64,000 nucleotides of DNA from Nocardia jiangxiensis NBRC 101359 (lineage in GTDB: Bacteria; Actinomycetota; Actinomycetes; Mycobacteriales; Mycobacteriaceae). A program made the translations under genes and the position numbers. The stretch spans positions 1-64,000 of the forward strand of contig NZ_BAGB01000028.1 in NCBI RefSeq assembly GCF_000308615.1, given 5' to 3'. The notes under the pieces were generated by a model. That model did not search any database and was not told the DNA's origin. It saw only the letters and a list, made by a program, of their open reading frames with translations. Of the stretch, positions 36,566 to 44,506 are shown one piece after another. Position 1 is the stretch's first letter; the number at the start of each line of letters is the position of its first letter.

Positions 36566-37443
36566 GGGCGATGAGGGCGAAACTTTCGATGAACAGCAGT
36601 GCCGCAACGACATTCGGCCCGCGGGAGCGCAATCGCGCCGTGCGCGGCGCGCTGGGCAGCGCGATCGTGGCGGGTGTGTGCGTACCGCTCGTACTGGGCA
36701 TCGGCGGGTCGGCCGGTGCGGACACCCACGTGCCGCTGCCGGACGGGCACGCGTCCTACACCACGCATGACGCCGTGACCGTGCACGTCGACCGCACCGG
36801 GGAGAGCGCCACACTGTCGGGATCGATGGCCGCCAGTCCGCTGTCCCGCAACGCGATGGTCTCGGCGGTGGCCACGGTGCAGGCCACCGCACCCGGCGGG
36901 GTGAAGATCACCGGCGGGCGGATCGAGACCGGCTACCTGGTGGGTTGTCAGATCGATCTGGGCAGCGCCGTACACGCCAACGGCAGCGGTAACACCGCCG
37001 ATCAGAACAACTCCCAGTCCGGCAACGGCGGCGCCGATCAGTCGGACGGCGGCGGCGGTGCCTCCTCCTCGGATCAGAGCTCCGGCGGCAACAGCAGCGG
37101 CGGCGGTGGCGGTAACGGCGGCGGTGGGGGCGGCGGAGGTGGCGGCGGCGGACTCTCGGTCTCGACCGGCGACAGCGGCGCGGGTCTGAGCAGTTCGGGC
37201 ATCACTCCGTACGCCGATCCGTCGATGTCGATCAAGCTCAAGCCGGGCAACGTCGCGAGCAAGATGATCCAGGTCTACAACTTCACCGGGACCTCCGGTA
37301 CGACCCAGTACGTCGACCACACGATCTCGGTGGACGGTTGCGCCGGATACGCCGAGGCGCGCGCGTACACCACGGTCGTACTGCACGACAACGTCATGGA
37401 TTCGACCGAGACGTTGTGGGGCAAGCCTTTCAGCCTCGGCTGA
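36562..37443 (+). CDS. MspA family porin with glycine-rich insertion
   Basis: 293 residues. The flanking parts are MspA-like: signal peptide ending SAGADTHVPLPDG, then ETGYLVGCQIDLGSAV, and at the end SVDGCAGYAEARAYTTVVLH. Between them, about residues 137-205, lies an inserted Asn/Gly/Ser/Asp tract with a run of some 20 glycines (about 37090-37152). In the partner porin this position is the short GGLSLGGDVYVSPD turn. The insertion should sit on a loop of the barrel or rim. Start at the ATG overlapping the first porin's stop. Confidence 0.85.
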   Translation: MRAMRAKLSMNSSAATTFGPRERNRAVRGALGSAIVAGVCVPLVLGIGGSAGADTHVPLPDGHASYTTHDAVTVHVDRTGESATLSGSMAASPLSRNAMVSAVATVQATAPGGVKITGGRIETGYLVGCQIDLGSAVHANGSGNTADQNNSQSGNGGADQSDGGGGASSSDQSSGGNSSGGGGGNGGGGGGGGGGGGLSVSTGDSGAGLSSSGITPYADPSMSIKLKPGNVASKMIQVYNFTGTSGTTQYVDHTISVDGCAGYAEARAYTTVVLHDNVMDSTETLWGKPFSLG

Positions 37444-37494
37444 GTGGTTCCGGTGCGGTGCTGCGGACCGGGCCCGTGAGATGAGAACGAGCCG

Positions 37495-37530
37495 AGTGGG
37501 CTCGCGGGAGAGCATCCCCGCGAGCCCACT
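37495..37530. terminator. Strong hairpin after the porin operon
   Basis: Perfect 14-base stem AGTGGGCTCGCGGG / CCCGCGAGCCCACT with an eight-base loop, 51 bases after the second porin stop. No T-run follows, as in many actinobacterial terminators. It separates the porins from the methyltransferase gene. Confidence 0.75.
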
Positions 37531-37623
37531 GTCGTGTGCGGGGTGTTCCCGGTCGTGAATTCGATCGAGTCGATCGGCTCGTCACCCGATATTTGCCGGT
37601 TCACCCGGGCAGAATGGTCCGGT

Positions 37624-39399
37624 ATGGACGGCCGGGTGGGGCGGGCAGCGGCGGACCGGCGGGCGAGCGCGTCCGCCGGGGCACGGGTGCGCAAGCGGCA
37701 CGGGCGGCACTACACACCGGTCCGGCTGGCCGAGTTCCTGGCCGAGCGTCTGTTGGAACATGTTGTGCCGCAGGGGCGGTTGCGAATTCTGGACCCTGCC
37801 TGCGGAGACGGGGAATTGCTGTTGGCGGTGTATCGGGCCGCGGTGCGGCGGTTTCCCGGGATCCCGGTTCAGCTCACCGGCTTCGACCTGGACGCGGCGG
37901 CGGTCGCGCTCGCGCGGGAGCGCGCCGCGGGGCTGCCGGTCACCTGGCGTGTGGGTGATTTCCTCTGTGCTGCGGAGGAATTGGCGGAGAGCAGTTTCGA
38001 CGCGGTCATCACCAATCCACCCTATGTGCGGACCCAGCAGCTGGGCGGGGCGACCGCGCGCCTGTTGAGCGTGCGCTTCGGACTGCGCGGCCGGATCGAT
38101 CTGACCCATCCGTTCGTCGCCAGCGTGCCTCGATTACTACGGCCCGGGGGTGTCCTGGGCTTGTTGTGTGCCAACCGATTTCTCACCACCAAGGCGGGCG
38201 CGAACCTGCGCGCGCTGTTACGCGCCGATCTCACCCCGGTCGAACTCTACGACCTGGGCGACACCAAACTCTTCGACGCCGCGGTACTACCGGCCGTCAC
38301 CGTCGCGGTGCGCGCATCGCTCGCGACCCCCTGCCGCTACGTGTCGGCCTACGAGATCCCCGACGGTGAATCCGCCGAAACCCTGGACCTTTTCACCGCC
38401 CTGGCCGCTGCCCGGGAATGTTCGCTGCGGCACGAAGGTCGGCACATCGCGATCGAGGCGGGCACCCTCGACCCGGGTACCGCTGCGCCGCTCGAGGATT
38501 CGGTCGAGTTCGCCGTGCCGGTGTTGAGCGATTCCGGGCCGATCGTGCGTCCGGCGGATGTGGCGACGCCGTGGCGGATGTCGCGGCCGAGTGTGGACGA
38601 GTGGTTGCGGCGGGTGCGTGGCGGGACGTGGCGGACATTCGGCGAGGTGGCGCGCATTCGCGTGGGAATCAAGACGACCGCGGATCGGGTGTTCATCTCC
38701 GATCGGTGGGAGCATCGGCCCTCGCCGCCGGAGCCGGAGTTGTTGTTCGATCTGATCACCCACCACGACCTGGTGCCCTGGCGGATCTCCCGGGAGCGTC
38801 CGACCCGCGTGCTGTATCCGTACGATGTGAGCTGCTCGCGGCGCACGCCGGTGGATCTGGACGGATTCCCTTGCGCGGCAGCATATCTCGCCGAGCACAA
38901 GGATGTGCTGGCCGCGCGGGCCTATCTCACCGCGAGCGGTCGGGAATGGTTCGAGATCTGGGTGCCGCAGCGTCCGCATCTGTGGCGGCATCCCAAGCTC
39001 GTCTTTCCCGATATCAGTGTCGCACCGCGTTTCGCGCTCGATCGCAGCGGCGCGATCGTCAACGGCGACTGCTACTGGATCTCGGTGCCCGACATCGGCA
39101 GCGAAACCCTGGCGTATCTGCTGATGGGAGTGGCGAATTCGGCGCTGGGCCTGCGGTTCTACGATGCGGTGTGCGGTAATCGGCTCTATGCCGCGCGACG
39201 GCGGTGGATCACGCAGTACGTTGCGCGCCTTCCGGTTCCGGACCCGTCGACCGCGGCGGCGGACGCGCTCGTCCGCGGGGTTCGTGCCGTGGTGGAGGAG
39301 GGCGCGGCGCCGGATCCGGGGGAACTGGACGAGTGGGTCGCGGCCGCGTTCGGCTTGGGCTCGGCGCAGCTCGGCGACGAATTCAGTTCGCCCGCATGA
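37624..39399 (+). CDS. Orphan N6-adenine DNA methyltransferase (Eco57I/TaqI type)
   Basis: 591 residues. SAM motif I is ILDPACGDGELLLAVYRAAV, the catalytic motif IV is VITNPPYVRTQ, and the C-terminal half (WRISRERPTRVLYPYDVSCS, KDVLAARAYLTASGREWFEI) matches the TaqI-like target-recognition domain. The N-terminus RKRHGRHYTPVRLAEFLAER is the usual lead of such enzymes. No nuclease domain is in the protein and no restriction gene is adjacent. It may therefore be an orphan epigenetic methylase. The ATG at 37624 lacks a clear ribosome site; the frame is open from 37534. Confidence 0.88.
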   Translation: MDGRVGRAAADRRASASAGARVRKRHGRHYTPVRLAEFLAERLLEHVVPQGRLRILDPACGDGELLLAVYRAAVRRFPGIPVQLTGFDLDAAAVALARERAAGLPVTWRVGDFLCAAEELAESSFDAVITNPPYVRTQQLGGATARLLSVRFGLRGRIDLTHPFVASVPRLLRPGGVLGLLCANRFLTTKAGANLRALLRADLTPVELYDLGDTKLFDAAVLPAVTVAVRASLATPCRYVSAYEIPDGESAETLDLFTALAAARECSLRHEGRHIAIEAGTLDPGTAAPLEDSVEFAVPVLSDSGPIVRPADVATPWRMSRPSVDEWLRRVRGGTWRTFGEVARIRVGIKTTADRVFISDRWEHRPSPPEPELLFDLITHHDLVPWRISRERPTRVLYPYDVSCSRRTPVDLDGFPCAAAYLAEHKDVLAARAYLTASGREWFEIWVPQRPHLWRHPKLVFPDISVAPRFALDRSGAIVNGDCYWISVPDIGSETLAYLLMGVANSALGLRFYDAVCGNRLYAARRRWITQYVARLPVPDPSTAAADALVRGVRAVVEEGAAPDPGELDEWVAAAFGLGSAQLGDEFSSPA

Positions 39400-39439
39400 G
39401 AATTCTCCTTCGTTCGACGCGGGCGGGCGCACCGGCGGT

Positions 39440-40060
39440 TCAGGGACGATGTCCGCCCATCATCGGCAGCAGGGTGCGGCGGGCGAACTCCCGTGCGGCT
39501 GCCTCGTCGCCGAGCGGGATCAGCCCGTCGGGGGTCAGCGCCAGGGACTGCGCCAGGCGTGCCATGATCTCCGCGACCAGGTCGGCATCGAAATCCGGTT
39601 CGGTGTCGTCCTTGTGGAGCGCCCGCAGTTTGTCGGCCAGATAGGCGCGTCCGACGGCGAGGATCGGTCCGGCCTGGGTGGTCAGTCGCGGCAGGATCAG
39701 GTCCGGTTCGGTACGCAGCAGGCGCTGCAGCAGTTCGTTGCGGGCCAGTGAGGTGATGAACGCGACGAAGATCTCCGCCAATTGGTCCTCGCCGTCGGTG
39801 ATGGCCTGCACGCGGTCGTCGATATCGGCGACGAATCGCTGCGCCTCGCGCACCCCCACGGCCTGGACCAGATCGTTCTTCGACTCGTATCGGCGGTACA
39901 GGGTGGCCGGGCTGATCCCGGCGCGGCGCGCGACCTCGCCCATACTGGTGCGCTTGATGCCGAAGTCCAGGAATGCCGACAACGCGCTTTCGAGCAGATG
40001 CTCACCCTCGGCCCGGGGCTTTTCCAGGATGCGGGCCAGGATCGAGTGAACGGTGGGCAT
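39440..40060 (-). CDS. TetR family transcriptional regulator
   Basis: 206 residues. The helix-turn-helix GIKRTSMGEVARRAGISPAT with LYRRYESKNDLVQAVGVREA is standard TetR; the C-terminal domain (RNELLQRLLRTEPDLILPRL) is of the TetR_C type often seen in Nocardia. Single gene between the methyltransferase (convergent) and a small ORF (same strand). Target unknown. ATG at 40060. Confidence 0.9.
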   Translation of the reverse strand: MPTVHSILARILEKPRAEGEHLLESALSAFLDFGIKRTSMGEVARRAGISPATLYRRYESKNDLVQAVGVREAQRFVADIDDRVQAITDGEDQLAEIFVAFITSLARNELLQRLLRTEPDLILPRLTTQAGPILAVGRAYLADKLRALHKDDTEPDFDADLVAEIMARLAQSLALTPDGLIPLGDEAAAREFARRTLLPMMGGHRP

Positions 40061-40147
40061 CGAGCCTCCAGTCGGTCGGCGGATACCGCGTCGATGCGGG
40101 TGGACGTGTCTCATTGTCTCATCGCCGCCGGTGGACGCCGCTCGCGC

Positions 40148-40327
40148 TCACCGCAGATTCAGTGCATCCATCTCTCGCTCGATGGCGTTCGCAGCGAAGT
40201 CGATTCCGCTGGAACGTAATTCGTGAACCCGGCGCTGCAACGCCTCGATGCCCCCCGGCTGGGCCGCGATATCGGCCACACTGATTCGCCCGCTGGATCG
40301 GTGCATACCGGACTGCTCGCACGACAC
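40148..40327 (-). CDS. Small hypothetical protein with ideal ribosome site
   Basis: 59 residues: VSCEQSGMHRSSGRISVADI then AAQPGGIEALQRRVHELRSS and an acidic/helical end. It is below common gene-calling length limits, but an ideal AAGGAGG stands seven bases before the GTG at 40327 and the composition is that of a real short helical protein. It lies between a tetR gene and the gamma-carbonic anhydrase gene. No homologous family is recognised. Confidence 0.6.
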   Translation of the reverse strand: MSCEQSGMHRSSGRISVADIAAQPGGIEALQRRVHELRSSGIDFAANAIEREMDALNLR

Positions 40328-40466
40328 CGTGAAACCTCCTTGCCAAACCACGTGCCCGCCGCCAGGGTGATATCCCTTGTGCTGCCAGCCGTCTCGGCGG
40401 CACCACCCGGACTCCGAGCTCGCTGCCACGATGCTAGCAAGACTCGGCAACCCGGATTCGAGCCCT

Positions 40467-40482
40467 GTGTGATGTGTCACAC
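40467..40482. promoter_or_regulatory. Dyad GTGTGA-N4-TCACAC
   Basis: Perfect six-base arms around TGTG, overlapping the stop codon of the gamma-carbonic anhydrase gene and 140 bases upstream of the small gene. It resembles a CRP half-site pair but has four rather than six central bases. It may be an operator or transcript end; undecided. Confidence 0.35.
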
Positions 40483-40992
40483 CTCGGCGGCGTCCCGGTG
40501 TACGGCCAGGTTGTGCAGGTACACAGTGGCGTTCAGGCGAATCCTGTCCAGCTCCGCCTCGCCGAGTTCGCGGCGCACCTTGCCGGGCACCCCGGCCACC
40601 AGTGATCCGGGCGGGATCTGCGCGCCCTCGGGAATCAGCGCGTTGGCCGCGATCAGGCTGCCTTCGCCGATCACCGCGCCGTTCAGCACGGTCGCACCCA
40701 TGCCGACCAGGACGTTGTCGCCGATCGTGCAGCCGTGCAGGATCGCGTTGTGCCCCACCGAGACTCCCTCGCCGACCGTCAGCGGGAAGCCCGGATCCGC
40801 GTGCAGCACACAGCCGTCCTGGATATTGGTGCGCGGGCCGACGCTGATGTCCTCGAGATCGCCGCGCAGCACCGCCGAATACCAGATGCCGACCTCCGCG
40901 CCCAGTCGCACCCGCCCGATCACCGTGGCGTTCGGCGCCACCCACGCGGTGTCCTCGACCTGCGGTGCATGCTCACCCAGCTTGATCATCAT
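40477..40992 (-). CDS. Gamma-carbonic anhydrase-like hexapeptide-repeat protein
   Basis: 171 residues. A left-handed beta helix is visible from ATVIGRVRLGAEVGIWYSAV to GVPGKVRRELG. The three metal-binding histidines occur as in the family: one in GCVLHADPG and two in SVGHNAILHGCTIGD. Members include PaaY, CaiE and YrdA, some of which hydrate CO2 or hydrolyse thioesters. Start at the first of two adjacent ATG codons. Context gives no pathway. Confidence 0.9.
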   Translation of the reverse strand: MMIKLGEHAPQVEDTAWVAPNATVIGRVRLGAEVGIWYSAVLRGDLEDISVGPRTNIQDGCVLHADPGFPLTVGEGVSVGHNAILHGCTIGDNVLVGMGATVLNGAVIGEGSLIAANALIPEGAQIPPGSLVAGVPGKVRRELGEAELDRIRLNATVYLHNLAVHRDAAEV

Positions 40993-41121
40993 GATCGTCA
41001 ACCTACCGGGCGGGTTTCCGCGGGTTCGCTGTGATCCGTCATCGGTACTCGAGGCCGGTGGGGTGTGGTCGCCGTCCTGCGGGCGGGGTTCGCGTGCGGC
41101 GTATTCGGGCAGACTGGATTC

Positions 41122-41610
41122 GTGCGATATGTGATGCGGCAGCGGGTACTCGGGCTGGGCCAGGACTATTGGGTCACCGACGATTCGGGTAACAAGGCTT
41201 TTCTCGTCGACGGCAAGGTGCTCACGTTCCGGCGGACCTTCGAGCTGCGTGGGCCGCAGGGCGAGGTGTACGCGGTGGGGCGCCGGAAGGTGTTCGCGCT
41301 GCGCACCGCCATGGTCGTGAGCTCCGGCGGCAGGCATGTGGCCACCGTGCGCAAGAAGCTGTTCAGTCCGCTGCGGCACAGTTTCACCATCGCGCTGGCC
41401 GACGGTGAGCGGTGGAACGCGCACGGCGACCTGATCGAGAAGAACTACACCCTCGAGGGTCCGCAGGGCATCGTCGCCGAGACCTCGCGCAAGTGGTTCC
41501 GCATTCGGGACAGCTACGGAGTCGAGATCTATCACCCCGACGTTCCGTTGGCACTGGCGATCGTCGTCTGTGTCGACGAGATGGTCGCCGCGCAGCGCGA
41601 AAGTGATTAG
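41122..41610 (+). CDS. LURP-one-related (Tubby-like C-terminal) protein
   Basis: 162 residues. MRQRVLGLGQDYWVTDDSGN, then KAFLVDGKVLTFRRTFELRG and the later TLEGPQGIVAETSRKWFRIR are the core strands of the LURP1-like/DUF567 fold related to Tubby. Bacterial members have no proven biochemical role; lipid scramblase-like binding is suggested for relatives. GTG at 41122 is preferred since the core starts right there; an ATG lies four codons on. Confidence 0.82.
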   Translation: MRYVMRQRVLGLGQDYWVTDDSGNKAFLVDGKVLTFRRTFELRGPQGEVYAVGRRKVFALRTAMVVSSGGRHVATVRKKLFSPLRHSFTIALADGERWNAHGDLIEKNYTLEGPQGIVAETSRKWFRIRDSYGVEIYHPDVPLALAIVVCVDEMVAAQRESD

Positions 41611-41803
41611 GGACTGTTCACGGTAACCATGCCGTTGCGCCGCGCAGTATTTCCTGTCCGTTAATTATTTGTGTCGGTCGAATTCTGCTGCGGCAGTTGG
41701 TGATTGCTCGCAATGCGCTCGGTGGATCGGGCGGATACGCTCCGTGCGGGAGCTTGTCCCAGTACCTGCCCTGATGGGGCAGCGATCCGAGTGGAGAGTT
41801 GTG

Positions 41804-43015
41804 ATGACGATCAATCCGGTGGTCGACGAAACGCCCGTCATCGAGAAGATGCCAGGGCTCGGGGAATACACGGAACAGGCTCGCGCGCAACGGCTGGAGT
41901 GGTATCGGTCGGCGACCGGTACCTCTCTCGACGCATTGCGTGAACCAGGGGTGCCCGCGGAACTGGTGCGCGGCAATATCGAGAACTTCGTCGGGACCAT
42001 CGACGTTCCGGTCGGCCTGGCCGGACCGCTGCTGTTCGACGGCGAGCACGCCCGGGGCCCGATCATCGCGCCGATGGCCACGGTGGAGGGCGCGGTGCTC
42101 GCGTCGACCGCCCGCGGCGCGCGTGCGATGACCGACTCGGGCGGAGTGGTGACCAGGGTGCTGCGGCAGCGGATGACGCGGGTGCCCGGATTCGGATTCG
42201 GTTCGCTCGAGCAGGCCGCTCGATTCGCCCGCTGGGTGCCGTTGCAGTTCGACCAGCTCAGCGCGCGGGTGCGGGAAGCCTCCCGGCATGCGCTGCTGCT
42301 CGATGTCGAGGCCGTGCAGATCGGGCGTGACGTGCACGTCCGGTTCTGCTACGAAACCGCCGACGCCACCGGTCAGAACATGACCTCGGCGACCACCTGG
42401 CACGCCTGCCAGTGGATTCTGGACCACGTCGTCGAGCTGTCCGGGGTGGACGTGCTGTGGTTCATCATCGAGGCGAACATGGCCTGCGACAAGAAGGCGG
42501 CGAGCCTCAACACGATCGGCGGCCGGGGTTACCGGGTCGTGGCCGAGACCCTGCTCACCCGGGAGGCGATCGAACGCGTGTTGAAGACCACCCCGGAGAT
42601 GCTGCATCGCACGCTGCAGGTGTTCGACGACGCCGCCTGGCACAGCGGCGCGCTCGGCGCCGACGTCGACGCGGCGAACGTGCTCGCGGCGATGTTCATC
42701 GCGACCGGCCAGGATGCGGCGAGCGTCTTCGAATCCGGTACGGCGATGATCTCCAGCCGCTTCGAGGGTGATGACCTGCTGATCACCCTGACCCTGCCGA
42801 GCCTGCTGGTCGCCACGGTCGGCGGCGGCACCGGCCTGCCGCAGCAGCAGGCGTTCCTGGAGGCGCTCGGCTGCGCCGGCCCGGGCAAGGCCCGTCGCCT
42901 GGCCGAGATCGTCACCGGATTCTGTCTGGCACTTGATATTTCGACCGTCTCGGCGATCGCCGCGGGCCAATTCGTCGCCGCCCACGAACAACTCGGCCGT
43001 AACAAGCGACTCTGA
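41804..43015 (+). CDS. Hydroxymethylglutaryl-CoA reductase
   Basis: 403 residues. It reduces HMG-CoA to mevalonate with NAD(P)H. The catalytic residues are placed as expected: Glu in APMATVEGAVLASTARGA, Lys in ACDKKAASLNT, Asp in ATGQDAASVFESGTAMI and His in FVAAHEQLGRNKRL. The lengths and motifs are those of the longer, eukaryote-like form without the membrane part. No other mevalonate gene is in the window; actinobacteria usually make isoprenoids by the MEP route, so this gene implies an extra supply, often for terpenoids. ATG at 41804 with a GTG one codon earlier. Confidence 0.92.
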   Translation: MTINPVVDETPVIEKMPGLGEYTEQARAQRLEWYRSATGTSLDALREPGVPAELVRGNIENFVGTIDVPVGLAGPLLFDGEHARGPIIAPMATVEGAVLASTARGARAMTDSGGVVTRVLRQRMTRVPGFGFGSLEQAARFARWVPLQFDQLSARVREASRHALLLDVEAVQIGRDVHVRFCYETADATGQNMTSATTWHACQWILDHVVELSGVDVLWFIIEANMACDKKAASLNTIGGRGYRVVAETLLTREAIERVLKTTPEMLHRTLQVFDDAAWHSGALGADVDAANVLAAMFIATGQDAASVFESGTAMISSRFEGDDLLITLTLPSLLVATVGGGTGLPQQQAFLEALGCAGPGKARRLAEIVTGFCLALDISTVSAIAAGQFVAAHEQLGRNKRL

Positions 43016-43206
43016 GTATCGCGTGTCGGGTGCCGACTCGGCAGATGTGGTTCACCGGCCGGGGGTGCGCTTCCGGCCGGTTTCCGCGTTCGATCCTTTC
43101 ATCTCGGAATACGTTGGGGGTGAACATAATTCGACAACATCGCCCTCGATGATTGGTGGTGAATGACTGCGTCGACACGGACGTTCGGGTGCTGTCGGCG
43201 CGTAAC

Positions 43207-43743
43207 ATGGCAGCGGTGAACGAGGCCATGGCCGAATTACTGTCCCCGCTGACGGCGTCGCGACGCGCTCATTCGTTGGCGGTCGGGCGACGGATGGAGA
43301 GTGTGGTGGGCCATCTGCCTGCCGAGCTTCGTGCCGATGCGGTAACCGCAGCCTGTTTGCACGATGTGGGCTACGGCCACCCGGATATCGGGTTCCATCC
43401 GATCGATGGCGCTCGACTCTTGCGCACTCGCGGATATTCGCCCGTTGTGTGCCACATGGTGGCGTTCCATACTGCCGCGCAAACCGAGGCGGCAGTGCGC
43501 GGTCTGGACCAGCAGATATTCGACGAGTTTCGGCTGGTCGACGTGGACGGAATCGATGCCGCCGATGATTTCCTCTGGTGGGCCGACCTCTCCACCGGGC
43601 CGAAAGGTGAAGAATTCACTCTGGACGAGCGGTTGTCCGAGATTCTCGAGCGTTATGAGTCGGGGAGCGTCGTGTACAGGGCGATCATCCGAGCGGAATC
43701 GCAACTGCGAGAGGCATTTCAGCGAGTCTCGGGATCTAGGTAG
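43207..43743 (+). CDS. HD domain protein
   Basis: 178 residues from the ATG at 43207; upstream in-frame GTG and TTG codons (43153-43159) are possible starts. The His-Asp doublet is in TAACLHDVGYGHPDIGFHPI, with an earlier His (SRRAHSLAVGRRM) and a later one in VVCHMVAFHTAAQ, as in HD phosphohydrolases of the YqeK/HDIG type. Role probably in nucleotide or small-phosphate hydrolysis. It follows HMG-CoA reductase on the same strand with about 190 bases between, so a functional link is uncertain. Confidence 0.8.
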   Translation: MAAVNEAMAELLSPLTASRRAHSLAVGRRMESVVGHLPAELRADAVTAACLHDVGYGHPDIGFHPIDGARLLRTRGYSPVVCHMVAFHTAAQTEAAVRGLDQQIFDEFRLVDVDGIDAADDFLWWADLSTGPKGEEFTLDERLSEILERYESGSVVYRAIIRAESQLREAFQRVSGSR

Positions 43744-43958
43744 GGATCGCTCTCGCTCAGTGCCCATTCGATGCGATTGCGCTGGCTTCGGTCCATTGTC
43801 AGTGAGGGAATTCGTTCGATGGGCACCCATTCGACTCGCGTACTTTCCTCGCTCGTCGTGGGATTCCCGCCGGTTGGTTCACCTCGGTATACGACCGTGA
43901 ATTCCTGCCGAACCTCGTCGTTGCTGGTGTAGTGCCCGGGATCTTCATCCGGCATGGG
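43719..43958 (-). pseudogene. 5'-truncated NUDIX hydrolase
   Basis: The frame ending at 43719 gives only the second half of an actinobacterial NUDIX protein: DPGHYTSNDEVRQEFTVVYR, then GNPTTSEESTRVEWVPIERI and MDRSQRNRIEWALSESDPYL. The GX5EX7REUXEEXGU box that should precede is absent; upstream codons of the open frame are unrelated and antisense to another small gene. The homologous part begins around 43958. It overlaps the HD gene's end by 25 bases. Inactive remnant. Confidence 0.65.
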
Positions 43959-44099
43959 ATTGGTTGTGGGACAAGGTGCAAGGTGAATTCTGGGCCCGGA
44001 TGTGTCCTTCCACGGATCGCGCGGCCGGTGCTTGTTCGGTATGGCGGTGGCGATGAGGGCGGACCCATCTCCGCCGAGGCGGCGCATCGAGGTGGATCG

Positions 44100-44303
44100 A
44101 TGACTCTCTCCGAGCCGGCGGGGCATCGGACTTTTGTGCACGCGGACGGTCGATTGGCCGAATTCATGTGCCAGGTGCATCTGATCGAGCTGACCACAGA
44201 GCGCGCTCGACAGCTGCGGTTCATTCATCGGCACCGTCCTCCGGACGAATGCATCGTGCACCTGGAGGCGGCGTTCATGTTGGCTGCTGAGGACGCTCTG
44301 TGA
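44100..44303 (+). CDS. Small hypothetical protein
   Basis: 67 residues: MTLSEPAGHRTFVHADGRLA then EFMCQVHLIELTTERARQLR and IHRHRPPDECIVHLEAAFML. GAGGTGG precedes the ATG at 44100. The frame is open from 43932, but the earlier part is unlikely to be coding. The product looks like a compact soluble protein with two Cys; no known family is recognised. It abuts the broken NUDIX gene, suggesting a rearranged spot. Confidence 0.5.
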   Translation: MTLSEPAGHRTFVHADGRLAEFMCQVHLIELTTERARQLRFIHRHRPPDECIVHLEAAFMLAAEDAL

Positions 44304-44506
44304 GCTATCTTTCGCAGGGGTCTCGAACTGTGTTCGGAAGTTGTGCGAAACCGTCCGCGCGCCAACTCGGGATCGGATCTTGCGGCGTGTTCGTGCCAGG
44401 CTGGTGTGCTGCGAACAGCGACTCGTAGTTGCTGAATAATTGCTATTTTGTGAATCGCGCGAGTGGGGTCGTGGCGTACGGGGTGGTCGTGGGTGACGAT
44501 GACGTT

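Noticed and set aside
36304..37515. 403-codon minus-strand frame opposite the porins
   Set aside because: Antisense to two clear MspA genes; no recognisable domain.
40450..40470. tRNA-like GGATTCGAGCC (T-arm resemblance)
   Set aside because: No acceptor stem, anticodon arm or CCA context around it; the words overlap the region after a protein gene.
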